Shown piece after piece: positions 52,135 to 61,270 of a stretch of DNA of 64,000 nucleotides. The stretch lies in the NCBI GenBank assembly GCA_963699835.1, contig CAVOVJ010000010.1, positions 103,654-167,653 of the forward strand, in the 5' to 3' direction. Position 1 is the first letter of the stretch. Each line of letters begins with the position of its first letter. The notes beneath the pieces are model-generated. The model had not been told where the DNA came from, did no database searches, and worked only from the letters and a program-made list of their open reading frames with translations. The position numbers were made by a program, and so were the translations under genes. This stretch comes from BM003 sp963699835. Its GTDB lineage: Bacteria; Pseudomonadota; Gammaproteobacteria; Steroidobacterales; BM003.

Positions 52135-52183
52135 AGAACCCGCGAAAGCGGGTCTTTTGTAAGGCGGAGAGGGAGAGCCTGGT
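52135..52183. repeat. Direct repeat B: terminator plus tRNA-end-like core, right of the RTX gene
   Basis: AGAACCCGC-GAAA-GCGGGT hairpin (52138-52153, with flanking A-run and TCTTTT), TGTAAGGCGGAGAGGGAG and GCCTGGTTCGAG. Same orientation as 48419-48467 and matching along about 49 bases with few differences. On the minus strand it reads as a tRNA-like 3' end followed by its terminator. Confidence 0.7.
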
Positions 52184-52228
52184 TCGAGCCCAAACATAGC
52201 CTCATGCGCCCGGCACTAGAACTGAAAC

Positions 52229-52258
52229 CAAAAAACCCGGCTCGAGGCCGGGTCTTTT
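52229..52258 (-). terminator. Terminator of the pnt operon
   Basis: ACCCGGC (52235-52241), TCGAG loop, GCCGGGT (52247-52253), with A-run 52230-52235 giving the U-tract on the minus strand, about 35 bases past the pntB stop. Confidence 0.85.
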
Positions 52259-52292
52259 GCATAACCAGAAAGGGCAGGGGCTCGCCGTTTGT

Positions 52293-53687
52293 CTACAGAG
52301 CCTTTAGTACCGCGTCGAGGCTGTCCTTGGCATCGCCAAACAACATTCGCGTATTCTCCTTATAGAAGAGCGGATTTTCGACGCCAGCGTAACCGGTGGC
52401 CATGCTGCGTTTCAGCACGATGGTCGTGCCACCCTTCCAGACCTCCAGCACCGGCATGCCGGCGATCGGGCTGTCGGGTTCTTCCTGCGCGGAGGGGTTG
52501 ACGATGTCGTTTGCGCCGATGACCACGGAGACGTCGACGTCCGGAAAGTCCTCGTTGATCTCGTCCATCTCGAAGACGATGTCGTAGGGCACCTTGGCTT
52601 CGGCCAGCAACACGTTCATATGTCCGGGCATGCGGCCCGCGACCGGATGAATACCGAACCGCACGTTGACGTCCTTCGCGCGCAGCGCTTTCGTAATTTC
52701 GAAAACCGTATGCTGCGCCTGCGCTACCGCCATGCCGTATCCCGGCACGATCATGACTTCTTTCGCGTTCGTCAGCAGCTCGGCCGTTTCCTCGGCCTGG
52801 ATAGGCACAATCTCGCCTTCGATTTCGCCACCACTTGCCGCCGTGCCGCCGCCGGTGCCGAAACCGCCGGCAATCACCGCGAAGAATTTTCGGTTCATCG
52901 CGCGGCACATGATGTAGCTCAGGATCGCGCCGCTCGAGCCGACCAGTGCGCCGGTCACGATCAGCAGGTCGTTGCTCAGCATAAAGCCGGTCGCCGACGC
53001 CGCCCAGCCCGAGTAGCTGTTCAGCATCGACACGACGACGGGCATGTCGGCACCGCCGATGGCCATGACCATGTGAACGCCGAAGGCGAGCGCAATCAGC
53101 GTCATGAGCACGAGCGGCCAGATGCCACCGCCCATCGCTGATTGCTGGACGAACTCGCGGCAAAGCCAGATCGCCCCGATCAGCAGGATGAGGTTCAACA
53201 CGTGCCTGGCGGGCAGCAGCAGGGGCTTGCCGCCGATCCGCCCGGAGAGCTTGCCGAAGGCGATGATGGAGCCGGAGAACGTGACCGCGCCGATCAGGAT
53301 GCCGAGATAGGTCTCGATGTCGTGGATCGTCGCCTCGGCGCCGGTCAGCACGGTTGAGTGATCCATGAAGTTCGCGTAGCCAACCAGTACGGCGGCCAGC
53401 CCGACCAGGCTATGCAGGATCGCGACGAGTTCGGGCATCTGCGTCATTTGCACGCGTCGAGCGAGCACCAGGCCGATGCTGCCACCGATCAAAAGCATAA
53501 TGATCAGCAGCGTGTAATGCTGCGTGACAACCCCGAGGATGGTGGCCACCAGAGCGAGGGTCATCCCGATAATGCCGTACCAGTTGCCGCGGCGAGCGGT
53601 CTCCTGGTTCGACAGGCCGCCAAGCGCGAGGATGAACAGGATGGTCGCGGCGATATAGGAAGCGGTTACGAGTCCGGCGCTATTCAT
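52293..53687 (-). CDS. pntB: NAD(P) transhydrogenase subunit beta
   Basis: 464 residues from ATG 53687 (AGGAAGTGAGG upstream; the longer frame to 53735 would overlap pntA). Eight or nine membrane segments are followed by the NADP(H)-binding domain dIII with VPGYGMAVAQAQHTVFEITK, KVPYDIVFEMDEINEDFPDV and GANDIVNPSAQEEPDSPIAG. With PntA it moves protons to drive hydride transfer from NADH to NADP+. It starts seven bases after the pntA stop. Confidence 0.97.
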   Translation of the reverse strand: MNSAGLVTASYIAATILFILALGGLSNQETARRGNWYGIIGMTLALVATILGVVTQHYTLLIIMLLIGGSIGLVLARRVQMTQMPELVAILHSLVGLAAVLVGYANFMDHSTVLTGAEATIHDIETYLGILIGAVTFSGSIIAFGKLSGRIGGKPLLLPARHVLNLILLIGAIWLCREFVQQSAMGGGIWPLVLMTLIALAFGVHMVMAIGGADMPVVVSMLNSYSGWAASATGFMLSNDLLIVTGALVGSSGAILSYIMCRAMNRKFFAVIAGGFGTGGGTAASGGEIEGEIVPIQAEETAELLTNAKEVMIVPGYGMAVAQAQHTVFEITKALRAKDVNVRFGIHPVAGRMPGHMNVLLAEAKVPYDIVFEMDEINEDFPDVDVSVVIGANDIVNPSAQEEPDSPIAGMPVLEVWKGGTTIVLKRSMATGYAGVENPLFYKENTRMLFGDAKDSLDAVLKAL

Positions 53688-53694
53688 GTTGACC

Positions 53695-55233
53695 TCACTT
53701 CCTGAACATTTCGAGCATGCGTCGCGTGACGGCAAACCCGCCGGCGATGTTGATGCTCGTAATCAAAATCGTGAAAGCGGCAATCAGCATGATGAGGATG
53801 CTGTCGGAACTGATCTGCAGCAGTGCGCCGATCACGATGATGCTCGAGATCGCATTCGTTACGCTCATCAGCGGCGTATGCAATGCTGGCGTCACGTTCC
53901 AGATGACCATGTAGCCGACGAAACAGGCCAGTACGAAAACCGTGAAATGCGCCATAAACGACGCCGGCGCGACGGCCCCAACGCCGAACAACGCAAGGCC
54001 GCCGATGGCCATCGCGATAAGCGGTCCGGCGACGGATTTTTTCTGATCTTCCGCCCGGGTGACTGGAGCCGGGGGCGGCTTCGCTACTTTCGGCGCGGCC
54101 GAGAGCTTTGGCGCCGGTGGCGGCCAGGTGGTCTCCCCGCCGATGCAGATCGTTGCGCCGCGGATCGCCTCGTCCTCCATGTCGACGACGAGTTCACCGT
54201 TTTTCTCGGGTGTCATGTCGGTCAACAGGTGACGCAGGTTGGTGCCATAGAGCTGGCTCGACTGCGCGGCCAGCCGGCTGGGAAGGTCGGTGTAGCCGAT
54301 CAGCGTCACCCCGTGTTTCACGACGACCTGACCGGGTTCGGTCAGTTCACAGTTGCCGCCCTGCTCGGCGGCGAGGTCGACGATGACGCTGCCGTCCCTC
54401 ATCGACTCGACCATTTCGGCGGTGATCAGGCGCGGCGCCGGCTTGCCCGGAATCAGCGCAGTCGTGATGATGATATCGACGTCCCTGGCCTGTTCGGCGA
54501 ACAGGGCCATTTCGGCCTCGATGAATTCCTTGCTCATGACCTTGGCATAACCGCCTTCGCCCGCGCCGTCCTCGTCCGCGAAGTCGAGCATCAGGAACTC
54601 GGCGTCCATGCTTTCGACCTGTTCCTTCACTTCGGGGCGCGTATCGAAAGACCGGACGACGGCGCCCATGCTCTTGGCCGCGCCGATCGCCGCAAGCCCC
54701 GCCACACCGGCGCCGATGACCAGGACCTTGGCCGGCGGAATCTTGCCCGCGGCGGTAATCTGGCCGGTGAAGAAGCGGCCAAAGTGCTGGGCGGCCTCGA
54801 CAACGGCGCGGTAGCCGGCGATGTTCCCCATGGAGCTCAGCGCATCCATTTTCTGGGCTCGCGAAATGCGCGGTACGCTGTCCATCGCCAGCGCCGTAAC
54901 GCCGCGCTCGGTCAGCGTCTGCAGGAGGTCGGGATTCTGGGCGGGCCAGACGAAGCTGATCAGTGTTTGCCCCGAGCGTAGCATGCCGAGTTCATCACCC
55001 TCTGGCGCCCGGACTTTCAGCACGATTTCGCAGAGATCATAAACCTCACGCGCGGAGGCCGCGATGTCGCAGCCCGCGGACCGATACGCCTCATCAGAGA
55101 AGCTGGCCTGGGCTCCCGCACCGCCCTGAACCACCACACCGTAGCCGAGTTTGATGAGCTGGGTCGCGACTTCGGGGGTTGTCGCTACTCGCCGTTCGCC
55201 CGGATGGGATTCCCGTGGCACACCGATCTTCAT
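53695..55233 (-). CDS. pntA: NAD(P) transhydrogenase subunit alpha
   Basis: 512 residues, the E. coli-type fused alpha chain: an NAD-binding domain dI (VPRESHPGERRVATTPEVAT, VIGAGVAGLAAIGAAKSMGA, VDLAAEQGGNCELTEPGQVV) followed by a linker and four membrane segments (IAMAIGGLALFGVGAVAPAS onward). It is the NADH-side subunit of the proton-translocating inner-membrane transhydrogenase. It is first gene of pntA-pntB; a 500-base region without genes lies upstream. Confidence 0.97.
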   Translation of the reverse strand: MKIGVPRESHPGERRVATTPEVATQLIKLGYGVVVQGGAGAQASFSDEAYRSAGCDIAASAREVYDLCEIVLKVRAPEGDELGMLRSGQTLISFVWPAQNPDLLQTLTERGVTALAMDSVPRISRAQKMDALSSMGNIAGYRAVVEAAQHFGRFFTGQITAAGKIPPAKVLVIGAGVAGLAAIGAAKSMGAVVRSFDTRPEVKEQVESMDAEFLMLDFADEDGAGEGGYAKVMSKEFIEAEMALFAEQARDVDIIITTALIPGKPAPRLITAEMVESMRDGSVIVDLAAEQGGNCELTEPGQVVVKHGVTLIGYTDLPSRLAAQSSQLYGTNLRHLLTDMTPEKNGELVVDMEDEAIRGATICIGGETTWPPPAPKLSAAPKVAKPPPAPVTRAEDQKKSVAGPLIAMAIGGLALFGVGAVAPASFMAHFTVFVLACFVGYMVIWNVTPALHTPLMSVTNAISSIIVIGALLQISSDSILIMLIAAFTILITSINIAGGFAVTRRMLEMFRK

Positions 55234-55755
55234 GGACTGTCCTCCGCTAGACCTGGCGCGATTATCCTCAACGGGGCGCGGGATAGCCAGCGGATTGGCG
55301 ATGAAACGTTTTTATCCTCGAGGCAGCACTTACTTTTCTTCGTCCCGGCTTGCGATGGCAACCCGATCTGAATCGCAGGATCAATGAGATACAGGACGAT
55401 TCGGTTTGACTTGCCGGACGCGGGCGCGGGCAGACGATCCGCACGGCCCGATTGCCTCACCGTGCTCCTTCGCCCCTGCCGCCGTCCGCCATGCCACCGT
55501 GGCCGTGTGGCAACACCGGCGGCAGATGATGCCGCCTGTTTCTGATACCCGCTACACGCCTGCGCGGCGATGTGCGCATGTCAGCATGTGGTTTTTGCTC
55601 CGGTCGGGGCCGGGGAGGATGTGCGTGCTTCGGGCTCGAGAAGTTTGCAGTGGCGCAGTCTCCCGGGGCACGTCAGCGGGTTGCCGGTGCGCTATCCTAA
55701 GGACTGAACAGAATCAGAATAAATCAGGCCTGCAGTCAAACAGGATGTGCTGCCG
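55234..55755. other. 520-base intergenic region, no gene seen
   Basis: Lies between divergent pntA and the exported hypothetical. Frames here have no family resemblance, no ribosome binding sites and noise-like composition. It should contain the pntA promoter, but I could not pick a convincing one. Confidence 0.5.
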
Positions 55756-56271
55756 ATGGCGCTACCACCAAAGCACCGCTTGATCGCTTTGATGCTCGGC
55801 TGCCTGCTCTCACTCACTTCGCTGGCACAGGAGCCAGTGCGGGTCGTCATTGAATCGAGGATTCTCGAACCTGACCCGCAAGCGGGTGTGAAAGTACGGC
55901 ATTTGCTCGAGGTCGATTTTGATCGGCGGTACATTGAGGATTTCTATGAAACCGGGACAACGGATTTTTTTGGTGTCGATCTGAATAGTGTTCGTGACAA
56001 TTTCACGGTCCTGAATATCCGCTTTAGCGGCGATGTCGCCTCGTTTGAGGTCAGGGGTGAAACTGCATCCGGTGTCGCGGTTTTGCCGAACGTAAACTAC
56101 AGTTTGAATTTCGAGGTTGCCCGGTCGGGCCGAGCGAAAATATCGGGTTGCCATGACGGATATCCGGCCTATCGGATTGTTGTGGACGGCGGGGAGCAAT
56201 ATGCTTACCAACACCAGCCTCTGGACCTGCTGGCGTTGTTTGGTAAATTCGATATCGTAATGTCGGACTAG
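55756..56271 (+). CDS. Exported protein of unknown function
   Basis: 171 residues from ATG 55756 (AGGA upstream; GTG 55747 is an alternative). A signal peptide (ALMLGCLLSLTSLAQEP) is followed by a mainly beta domain. The C-terminal SGCHDGYPAYRIVVDGGEQY segment, with adjacent Pro-Leu-Asp-Leu-Leu-Ala-Leu-Phe-Gly, resembles a small family of secreted proteins with an HDGYP/HDGFP motif, but I cannot name it with certainty. It stands alone, 306 bases before the molybdenum hydroxylase genes; nothing is seen in that gap. Confidence 0.65.
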   Translation: MALPPKHRLIALMLGCLLSLTSLAQEPVRVVIESRILEPDPQAGVKVRHLLEVDFDRRYIEDFYETGTTDFFGVDLNSVRDNFTVLNIRFSGDVASFEVRGETASGVAVLPNVNYSLNFEVARSGRAKISGCHDGYPAYRIVVDGGEQYAYQHQPLDLLALFGKFDIVMSD

Positions 56272-56577
56272 TTTTCTGCCGGCTTGCAGCAGCGGACCGC
56301 AAGTGGGCCGGCATTGCGGATCTCGGATATTTCGATTTGCAATTCGATTTAGCGTTCGGCTTCGACGCCTCGAAAGGCGCGGCACCGCACGATGCCCCGG
56401 ATCGCTGGAAGCATCCGATCGTTGCGGCTGCGCGAGCACTGATGCAGCCACGCCGTAACCTGCCACGGCTGTAGGGAGGCTCGGCAGGGTCAGGTTCAGA
56501 CGCCGGTTGAAGGGAGTGCCAGTGTCCAGCCGTAAATGAGATATTCCGCTTAGCTACAAGCATGGAGAGAGTCACCG

Positions 56578-57045
56578 ATGACAAAACTGAATATTAACGG
56601 TGAGACCGTCGATATCGAGATAGACGCCGCGACGCCGTTGCTCTGGGTACTGCGCGAGCAAATGAGTCTTACCGGTAGCAAATATGGTTGCGGTATCGGT
56701 ATTTGCGGAGCGTGCACGGTTCATATCGATGGTAATGCAGTCCGCTCCTGTCTCGTTCCCGCGGCGTCACTCAATCCGGCGCAAAAGATAGTGACGATCG
56801 AAGGCTTGTCCGCGGACGGCAGTCACCCGGTCCAGCAGGCGTGGGCGGAACTCGATGTGCCGCAATGCGGTTACTGCCAGCCGGGCATGATCATGGCTAC
56901 CGCGGCGCTCCTCAACAGCAAACCCGATCCCAGCGATGCCGATATCGATGCGGGTGTCACCAATATCTGCCGCTGCGGCACGTTCAACCGGGTGCGGCGC
57001 GGGATACATCGTGCCGCTGAACTCGGCAAGCGCGGGAGCACGTGA
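56578..57045 (+). CDS. [2Fe-2S] subunit of a xanthine-dehydrogenase-family hydroxylase (IorA type)
   Basis: 155 residues with both iron-sulfur motifs: the plant-ferredoxin-like CGIGICGACTVHIDGNAVRSC-like cluster at about residues 41-61 and the helical CGYCQPG plus CRCG cluster near residues 100 and 137. This is the electron-transfer subunit of two-subunit molybdenum hydroxylases such as isoquinoline 1-oxidoreductase. It overlaps the large-subunit gene by one to four bases. The electron acceptor and substrate are unknown. Confidence 0.93.
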   Translation: MTKLNINGETVDIEIDAATPLLWVLREQMSLTGSKYGCGIGICGACTVHIDGNAVRSCLVPAASLNPAQKIVTIEGLSADGSHPVQQAWAELDVPQCGYCQPGMIMATAALLNSKPDPSDADIDAGVTNICRCGTFNRVRRGIHRAAELGKRGST

Positions 57046-59237
57046 TGGCAACACAACGCGTTTCGGTATCGCGCCGCGAATTCCTAATCGGTACGGCTTC
57101 CGCCGGTGCCGGTTTGTCGCTCGGTCTTTATTTACCGCTCGGCATCAATCGGGCTGTTGCCGCCGACGCTCCGCAGGCGACCCCGGAGGTCAATGCGTGG
57201 GTAGTTGTCGAGCCCGATGATACGGTGGTCATCCGCATCGCTCGTTCTGAGATGGGCCAGGGCACGCTGACCGGCCTTGCGCAACTGGTTGCCGAGGAAC
57301 TCGAATGCGACTGGTCAAAGGTGACGACCGAGTACCCCACGCCGGGCGAGAGCCTTGCCCGAGATCGCATCTGGGGCAGTTTTTCCACCGGTGGCAGCCA
57401 GGGCATTCGTGGCAGCCATCGCTACATGCGCGAGGGCGGTGCGCTGGCGCGGGTCATGCTGATCGCGGCTGCCGCCGACGGGTGGGGTGTTGCGGCGCAG
57501 GAATGCAGCGCATCAAACAGTGTCATTACACATGGTCCGACCGGTCGCACGACCACCTTCGGCGAGGTGGCGACTGCCGCGTCCGGACTGGTACCGCCGG
57601 CCGAGGTGGAGCTTAAAGACCCGGCACAATGGAAGCTTGCCGGCAAGCCGGTAAAACGCCTGGATACGCTCGAGAAACTGACCGGTAAACAGGTCTACGG
57701 AACCGACCTCCAGCTCCCGGGGATGGTGAATGCAGCGATCAAGGCATGTCCGGTATTCGGCGGCACGCTGGCCAAATACGATGATGCCGAGGTGCGTAAC
57801 ATGCCGGGCGTGCGTGCCGTCGTGCGCGTCGGCGATGACGCGGTTGCGGTCGTGGCAGATACATGGTGGCAGGCCAATACCGCGCTCGATGCATTGCCCG
57901 TGACCTGGAATGAAGGCGAGAACGCGAGCCTGAGCAGTGCGGCGATTGCAACGATGCTGGAGGACGGACTCACGGCAGTCGATGCCTATGTCGGCAACCA
58001 GGCAGGCGAGGTGCACACGGCGATAGCCGATGCAGCGCAGACCATCGAGGCCACCTACAGCTATCCATACCAAAACCACGCGACGATGGAGCCGATGAAC
58101 GCCACCGCGCTTTGGACAGCCGAGCGATGCGAGGTCTGGTGCCCGACGCAGAATGGTGAGGCGGCGCTCGCGGCTGCGGCTGCGGCGGCGGGCTTGCCGC
58201 CGGCGCAATGCGAGGTTTACAAGATCCACCTCGGCGGAGGCTTTGGCAGGCGCGGGGCATTTCATGATTTCGTGACCCAGGCGGTCACGATTGCCAAACA
58301 GATGCCGGGAACCCCGGTCAAGCTGCTGTGGACCCGCGAAGAGGATATGTTGCACGGCTTCTATCACCCGATCACTCAGGCGAGACTGACAGGCGGGCTC
58401 GATGAACAGGGGAATCTTGTCGGCCTGCATTTGCGGATTTCCGGGCAATCGATTATGGCCGCAGTCAGGCCGCAATCGCTGACCAATGGCGCGGACATGC
58501 TGGTCTTCCAGGGACTGCTGCCTGAGGGGCCGCACGGCATCAGCTATACGATTCCGAACCTGCTGGTTGACCATGCGATGCGCAATCCGCCGATACCTCC
58601 GGGCTTCTGGCGCGGTGTGAATATTAACCAGAATGCGATTTACATCGAATGTTTCATCGACGAGCTTGCCCATGCGGCCGGCAAGGATTCACTCGAATTC
58701 AGGCGTCAGCTGATGGCGAATCATCCGCACAGTCTCGCGGTGTTGAACGCAGTCGCGGAGAAGGTCGAATGGGACAAGCCCGCGGCAGCAGGCCGGCATC
58801 GCGGACTTGCGGTGTGCAAGGCCTTCGACAGTTACGTCGCCGCGTGCGCGGAGGTGTCGGTCGACGCTGGCAGCGGGAAGCTGAAAGTGCATCGCATCGT
58901 GGCTGCAACGGACCCGGGTCATGCGGTCAACCCGCAGCAAATCGAAGCCCAGGTCGAAGGGTCGTTCGTCTATGGCTTGTCGGCGTTGCTGTATGGTGAG
59001 TGCACGATCGACGGAGGACGCGTGGAGCAGGACAATTTTGATACCTACCGTTCCATGCGCATGGCCGAGATGCCCGCGGTCGAGACCATCGTTATGCCAT
59101 CGGGCGGGTTCTGGGGAGGTGTTGGCGAGCCGACCATCGCGGTCGCTGCGCCGGCGGTGTTGAACGCGATATTTGCGGCGACCGGCAAGCGTGTTCGCCA
59201 GGTTCCGTTGAAAGATGTCGACCTCAGGGACGTCTGA
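57042..59237 (+). CDS. Molybdopterin-binding subunit, xanthine-dehydrogenase family (IorB type), Tat-exported
   Basis: 731 residues. The N-terminus has a twin-arginine signal (SRREFLIGTASAGAGLSLGL) followed by a hydrophobic stretch, so the folded enzyme should be periplasmic, its small partner carried along. Domains: a first molybdopterin region (EMGQGTLTGLAQLVAEELEC), a central Ald_Xan_dh domain, and C-terminal molybdenum-binding segments (HLGGGFGRRGAFHDFV, GFWGGVGEPTIAVAAPAVLN with the catalytic Glu in GVGEP). GTG 57042 or ATG 57045 start. It hydroxylates N-heterocycles or aldehydes; the substrate is not predictable. Confidence 0.92.
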   Translation: MMATQRVSVSRREFLIGTASAGAGLSLGLYLPLGINRAVAADAPQATPEVNAWVVVEPDDTVVIRIARSEMGQGTLTGLAQLVAEELECDWSKVTTEYPTPGESLARDRIWGSFSTGGSQGIRGSHRYMREGGALARVMLIAAAADGWGVAAQECSASNSVITHGPTGRTTTFGEVATAASGLVPPAEVELKDPAQWKLAGKPVKRLDTLEKLTGKQVYGTDLQLPGMVNAAIKACPVFGGTLAKYDDAEVRNMPGVRAVVRVGDDAVAVVADTWWQANTALDALPVTWNEGENASLSSAAIATMLEDGLTAVDAYVGNQAGEVHTAIADAAQTIEATYSYPYQNHATMEPMNATALWTAERCEVWCPTQNGEAALAAAAAAAGLPPAQCEVYKIHLGGGFGRRGAFHDFVTQAVTIAKQMPGTPVKLLWTREEDMLHGFYHPITQARLTGGLDEQGNLVGLHLRISGQSIMAAVRPQSLTNGADMLVFQGLLPEGPHGISYTIPNLLVDHAMRNPPIPPGFWRGVNINQNAIYIECFIDELAHAAGKDSLEFRRQLMANHPHSLAVLNAVAEKVEWDKPAAAGRHRGLAVCKAFDSYVAACAEVSVDAGSGKLKVHRIVAATDPGHAVNPQQIEAQVEGSFVYGLSALLYGECTIDGGRVEQDNFDTYRSMRMAEMPAVETIVMPSGGFWGGVGEPTIAVAAPAVLNAIFAATGKRVRQVPLKDVDLRDV

Positions 59238-59454
59238 GTCAGGCTGAAATGCAGCGAATGCCTGATTTGGAGTCAGGCAGTGGTACCCCGGTTTGGCTGG
59301 TGTCGCGAGAACCGGGCGATCGGTGTGCCGGACTGGACGACCTGCGTGCGGGTTGTCGGCGACGACGCGGATTGCGCGATCTGGCAGCGACGCGCACGGT
59401 CGTCTACCTTTGCATCGGGCAGGGCTGAACCGCGGGTCATCGGGAGAGTATGTC

Positions 59455-60441
59455 TTGAGCACTGGACTGATTGCGCTACTCGACGACGTCGTGGGTATTG
59501 CCAAGGTGGCCGCCGCGTCTCTGGACGATGTGGCCGGGCAGGCGGCCAAGGCCGGGGCCAAATCAGCCGGCGTCGTGATCGACGATGCCGCGGTGACGCC
59601 GCGCTATGTGGTTGGGTTTGCGGCGGCCCGCGAGCTGCCCATCATTGCCAAAATTGCGAAAGGTTCGCTAAAAAATAAATTGCTGTTTTTGCTGCCCGCA
59701 GCATTAATCCTCAGCGCATTTGCGCCATGGGCCATTACGCCTTTTCTGATGATGGGAGCGTTGTTTCTGTGTTACGAGGGTGCGGAGAAGGTCTACGAGG
59801 CGTTGTTCCCGCATAAGGCGCATGCGCATGAGGCTGCCGTCGCGAATGCTCCAGTCGATCCCAAGACGCTGGAGGATCAGAAAGTCGCGAGCGCAATCAA
59901 GACCGACTTCATTCTCTCTGCCGAAATCATGACCATTGCACTGGCGGCGGTGCCTGGTACCACACTGTTGACCCAGGCCGCGGTGCTGGCGATAGTCGGC
60001 ATCGGCATTACATTGGTGGTCTACGGGGCTGTCGCGCTGATAGTGAAAGCCGACGACGTTGGTGTCGCGCTTGCCGCCAATGGCATGGAATCTCCGTTCG
60101 GTGCGGCGATTCGTGGTTTTGGACGCGGCCTGGTCAGGTTCATGCCGGGTTTTTTAAAGACGCTTGCCATTGTCGGTACGGCGGCAATGGTCTGGGTGGG
60201 CGGCGGTATCCTGGTCCATTCGCTTGCAGGTTATGGCCTGACCGGGATCGAGCACGCGATACACGGTATTGCGGTAGCGGCGAGTTCGGCGATGCCATCC
60301 ACGCTCGCGGGAGCGACCGAGTGGATCGTGACCGCAGCGGGTTCGGGTGTCGTCGGACTGGCGGTCGGTGCAGTCGTGATTCCGGTCGTCGGAGTGGTAA
60401 TTGCACCTGCCTGGAACTGGCTAAAGGCACTCCGCAACTAG
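59455..60441 (+). CDS. DUF808 family membrane protein (YedI-like)
   Basis: 328 residues from TTG 59455 (GGGAGAG upstream); an open frame to 59293 has Arg-rich non-family sequence and is rejected. The N-terminus STGLIALLDDVVGIAKVAAA with DDVAGQAAKAGAKSAGVVID is the DUF808 signature, followed by about five membrane segments (LLFLLPAALILSAFAPWAI, TTLLTQAAVLAIVGIGITLV). Inner-membrane, function unknown. A single gene between the hydroxylase and ubiX. Confidence 0.92.
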   Translation: MSTGLIALLDDVVGIAKVAAASLDDVAGQAAKAGAKSAGVVIDDAAVTPRYVVGFAAARELPIIAKIAKGSLKNKLLFLLPAALILSAFAPWAITPFLMMGALFLCYEGAEKVYEALFPHKAHAHEAAVANAPVDPKTLEDQKVASAIKTDFILSAEIMTIALAAVPGTTLLTQAAVLAIVGIGITLVVYGAVALIVKADDVGVALAANGMESPFGAAIRGFGRGLVRFMPGFLKTLAIVGTAAMVWVGGGILVHSLAGYGLTGIEHAIHGIAVAASSAMPSTLAGATEWIVTAAGSGVVGLAVGAVVIPVVGVVIAPAWNWLKALRN

Positions 60442-60642
60442 AGCTGTCTTTTTTCGCCGGCGCCGTCCGCAAACGGGCCTTTTTGAGCAGGCTCGAAAGC
60501 AACCGATTGGCTCTATTACGGATACGCTGCCGCAGCAGTGGTTCAAATTTGCATGGGTGCAAGGCGGGTTTTCCGGTGATCGTTGTCCGGAACAGGTAAA
60601 CTGCAGCGGCACGCGATCCAGTCACGAGCAAAAGTTAACGTC

Positions 60643-61221
60643 ATGCGCCTGATAATTGGAATGTCCGGAGCGAGCGGCCTGATCTACGGAATCCGGCTGC
60701 TGCAAGTATTGCGGGAGATACCCGAGATGGAGACCCATCTCGTGCTGTCCGAAGCGGCGCGTCTGAATATTACTGTCGAAACATCCTGCACCGTCAATGA
60801 AGTAAAGGCGATGGCCAGCGAGGTCCACAGTATCCGCAATATCGGCGCGAGCATCGCCAGCGGATCGTTCAAACACGACGGTATGATCATCGCACCATGT
60901 TCGATGAAGACACTATCGGCGGTTGCCAATTCGTACGCCGATAATCTCCTGGTGCGGGCGGCCGATGTCACGTTGAAGGAACGACGGCGACTCGTGATTA
61001 TGCCGCGCGAGACCCCGTTGCATGCCGGGCACTGCAAGCTGATGTATGAGGCATCGATGATCGGCGCGATCCTGTTTCCGCCGATACCGTCTTTCTACGA
61101 CAAACCGGGAACTGTTGACGATATCGTTACCGCGTCGGTGGCTCGTGTACTCGACCTGTTCGGTATCGATCCCGGCCTGCTAAAGCGCTGGACCGGTGCC
61201 GCGGAGAAAAGCCCGGACTGA
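60643..61221 (+). CDS. ubiX: Flavin prenyltransferase UbiX
   Basis: 192 residues from ATG 60643 (MRLIIGMSGASGLIYGIRLL, the standard start; an in-frame ATG-like start at 60583 adds a non-family tail). HDGMIIAPCSMKTLSAVANS and VIMPRETPLHAGHCKLMYEA form the FMN and prenyl-phosphate sites. It makes prenylated FMN for UbiD-type decarboxylases, for example in ubiquinone synthesis. No ubiD is in the window. Confidence 0.95.
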   Translation: MRLIIGMSGASGLIYGIRLLQVLREIPEMETHLVLSEAARLNITVETSCTVNEVKAMASEVHSIRNIGASIASGSFKHDGMIIAPCSMKTLSAVANSYADNLLVRAADVTLKERRRLVIMPRETPLHAGHCKLMYEASMIGAILFPPIPSFYDKPGTVDDIVTASVARVLDLFGIDPGLLKRWTGAAEKSPD

Positions 61222-61270
61222 TCGCTCGCCAGCCGGATTGCGGTGTCAAATCGCGGCGCTAACGCGATGG

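Noticed and set aside
41699..52200. Possibility of a CRISPR array or a dedicated defence island in the accessory region
   Set aside because: Repeats are few, unequal in spacing and derived from tRNA ends; no Cas, restriction, retron or other defence gene is recognisable beyond two toxin-antitoxin pairs.
55406..55783. 125-codon plus-strand frame upstream of the exported hypothetical protein
   Set aside because: No ribosome binding site, Arg/Cys-rich noise composition, and it overlaps the better-supported gene at 55756 in another frame.
59293..59454. 54-codon N-terminal extension of the DUF808 gene
   Set aside because: Arg-rich, lacks family similarity, and TTG 59455 has a good ribosome binding site directly at the conserved N-terminus.
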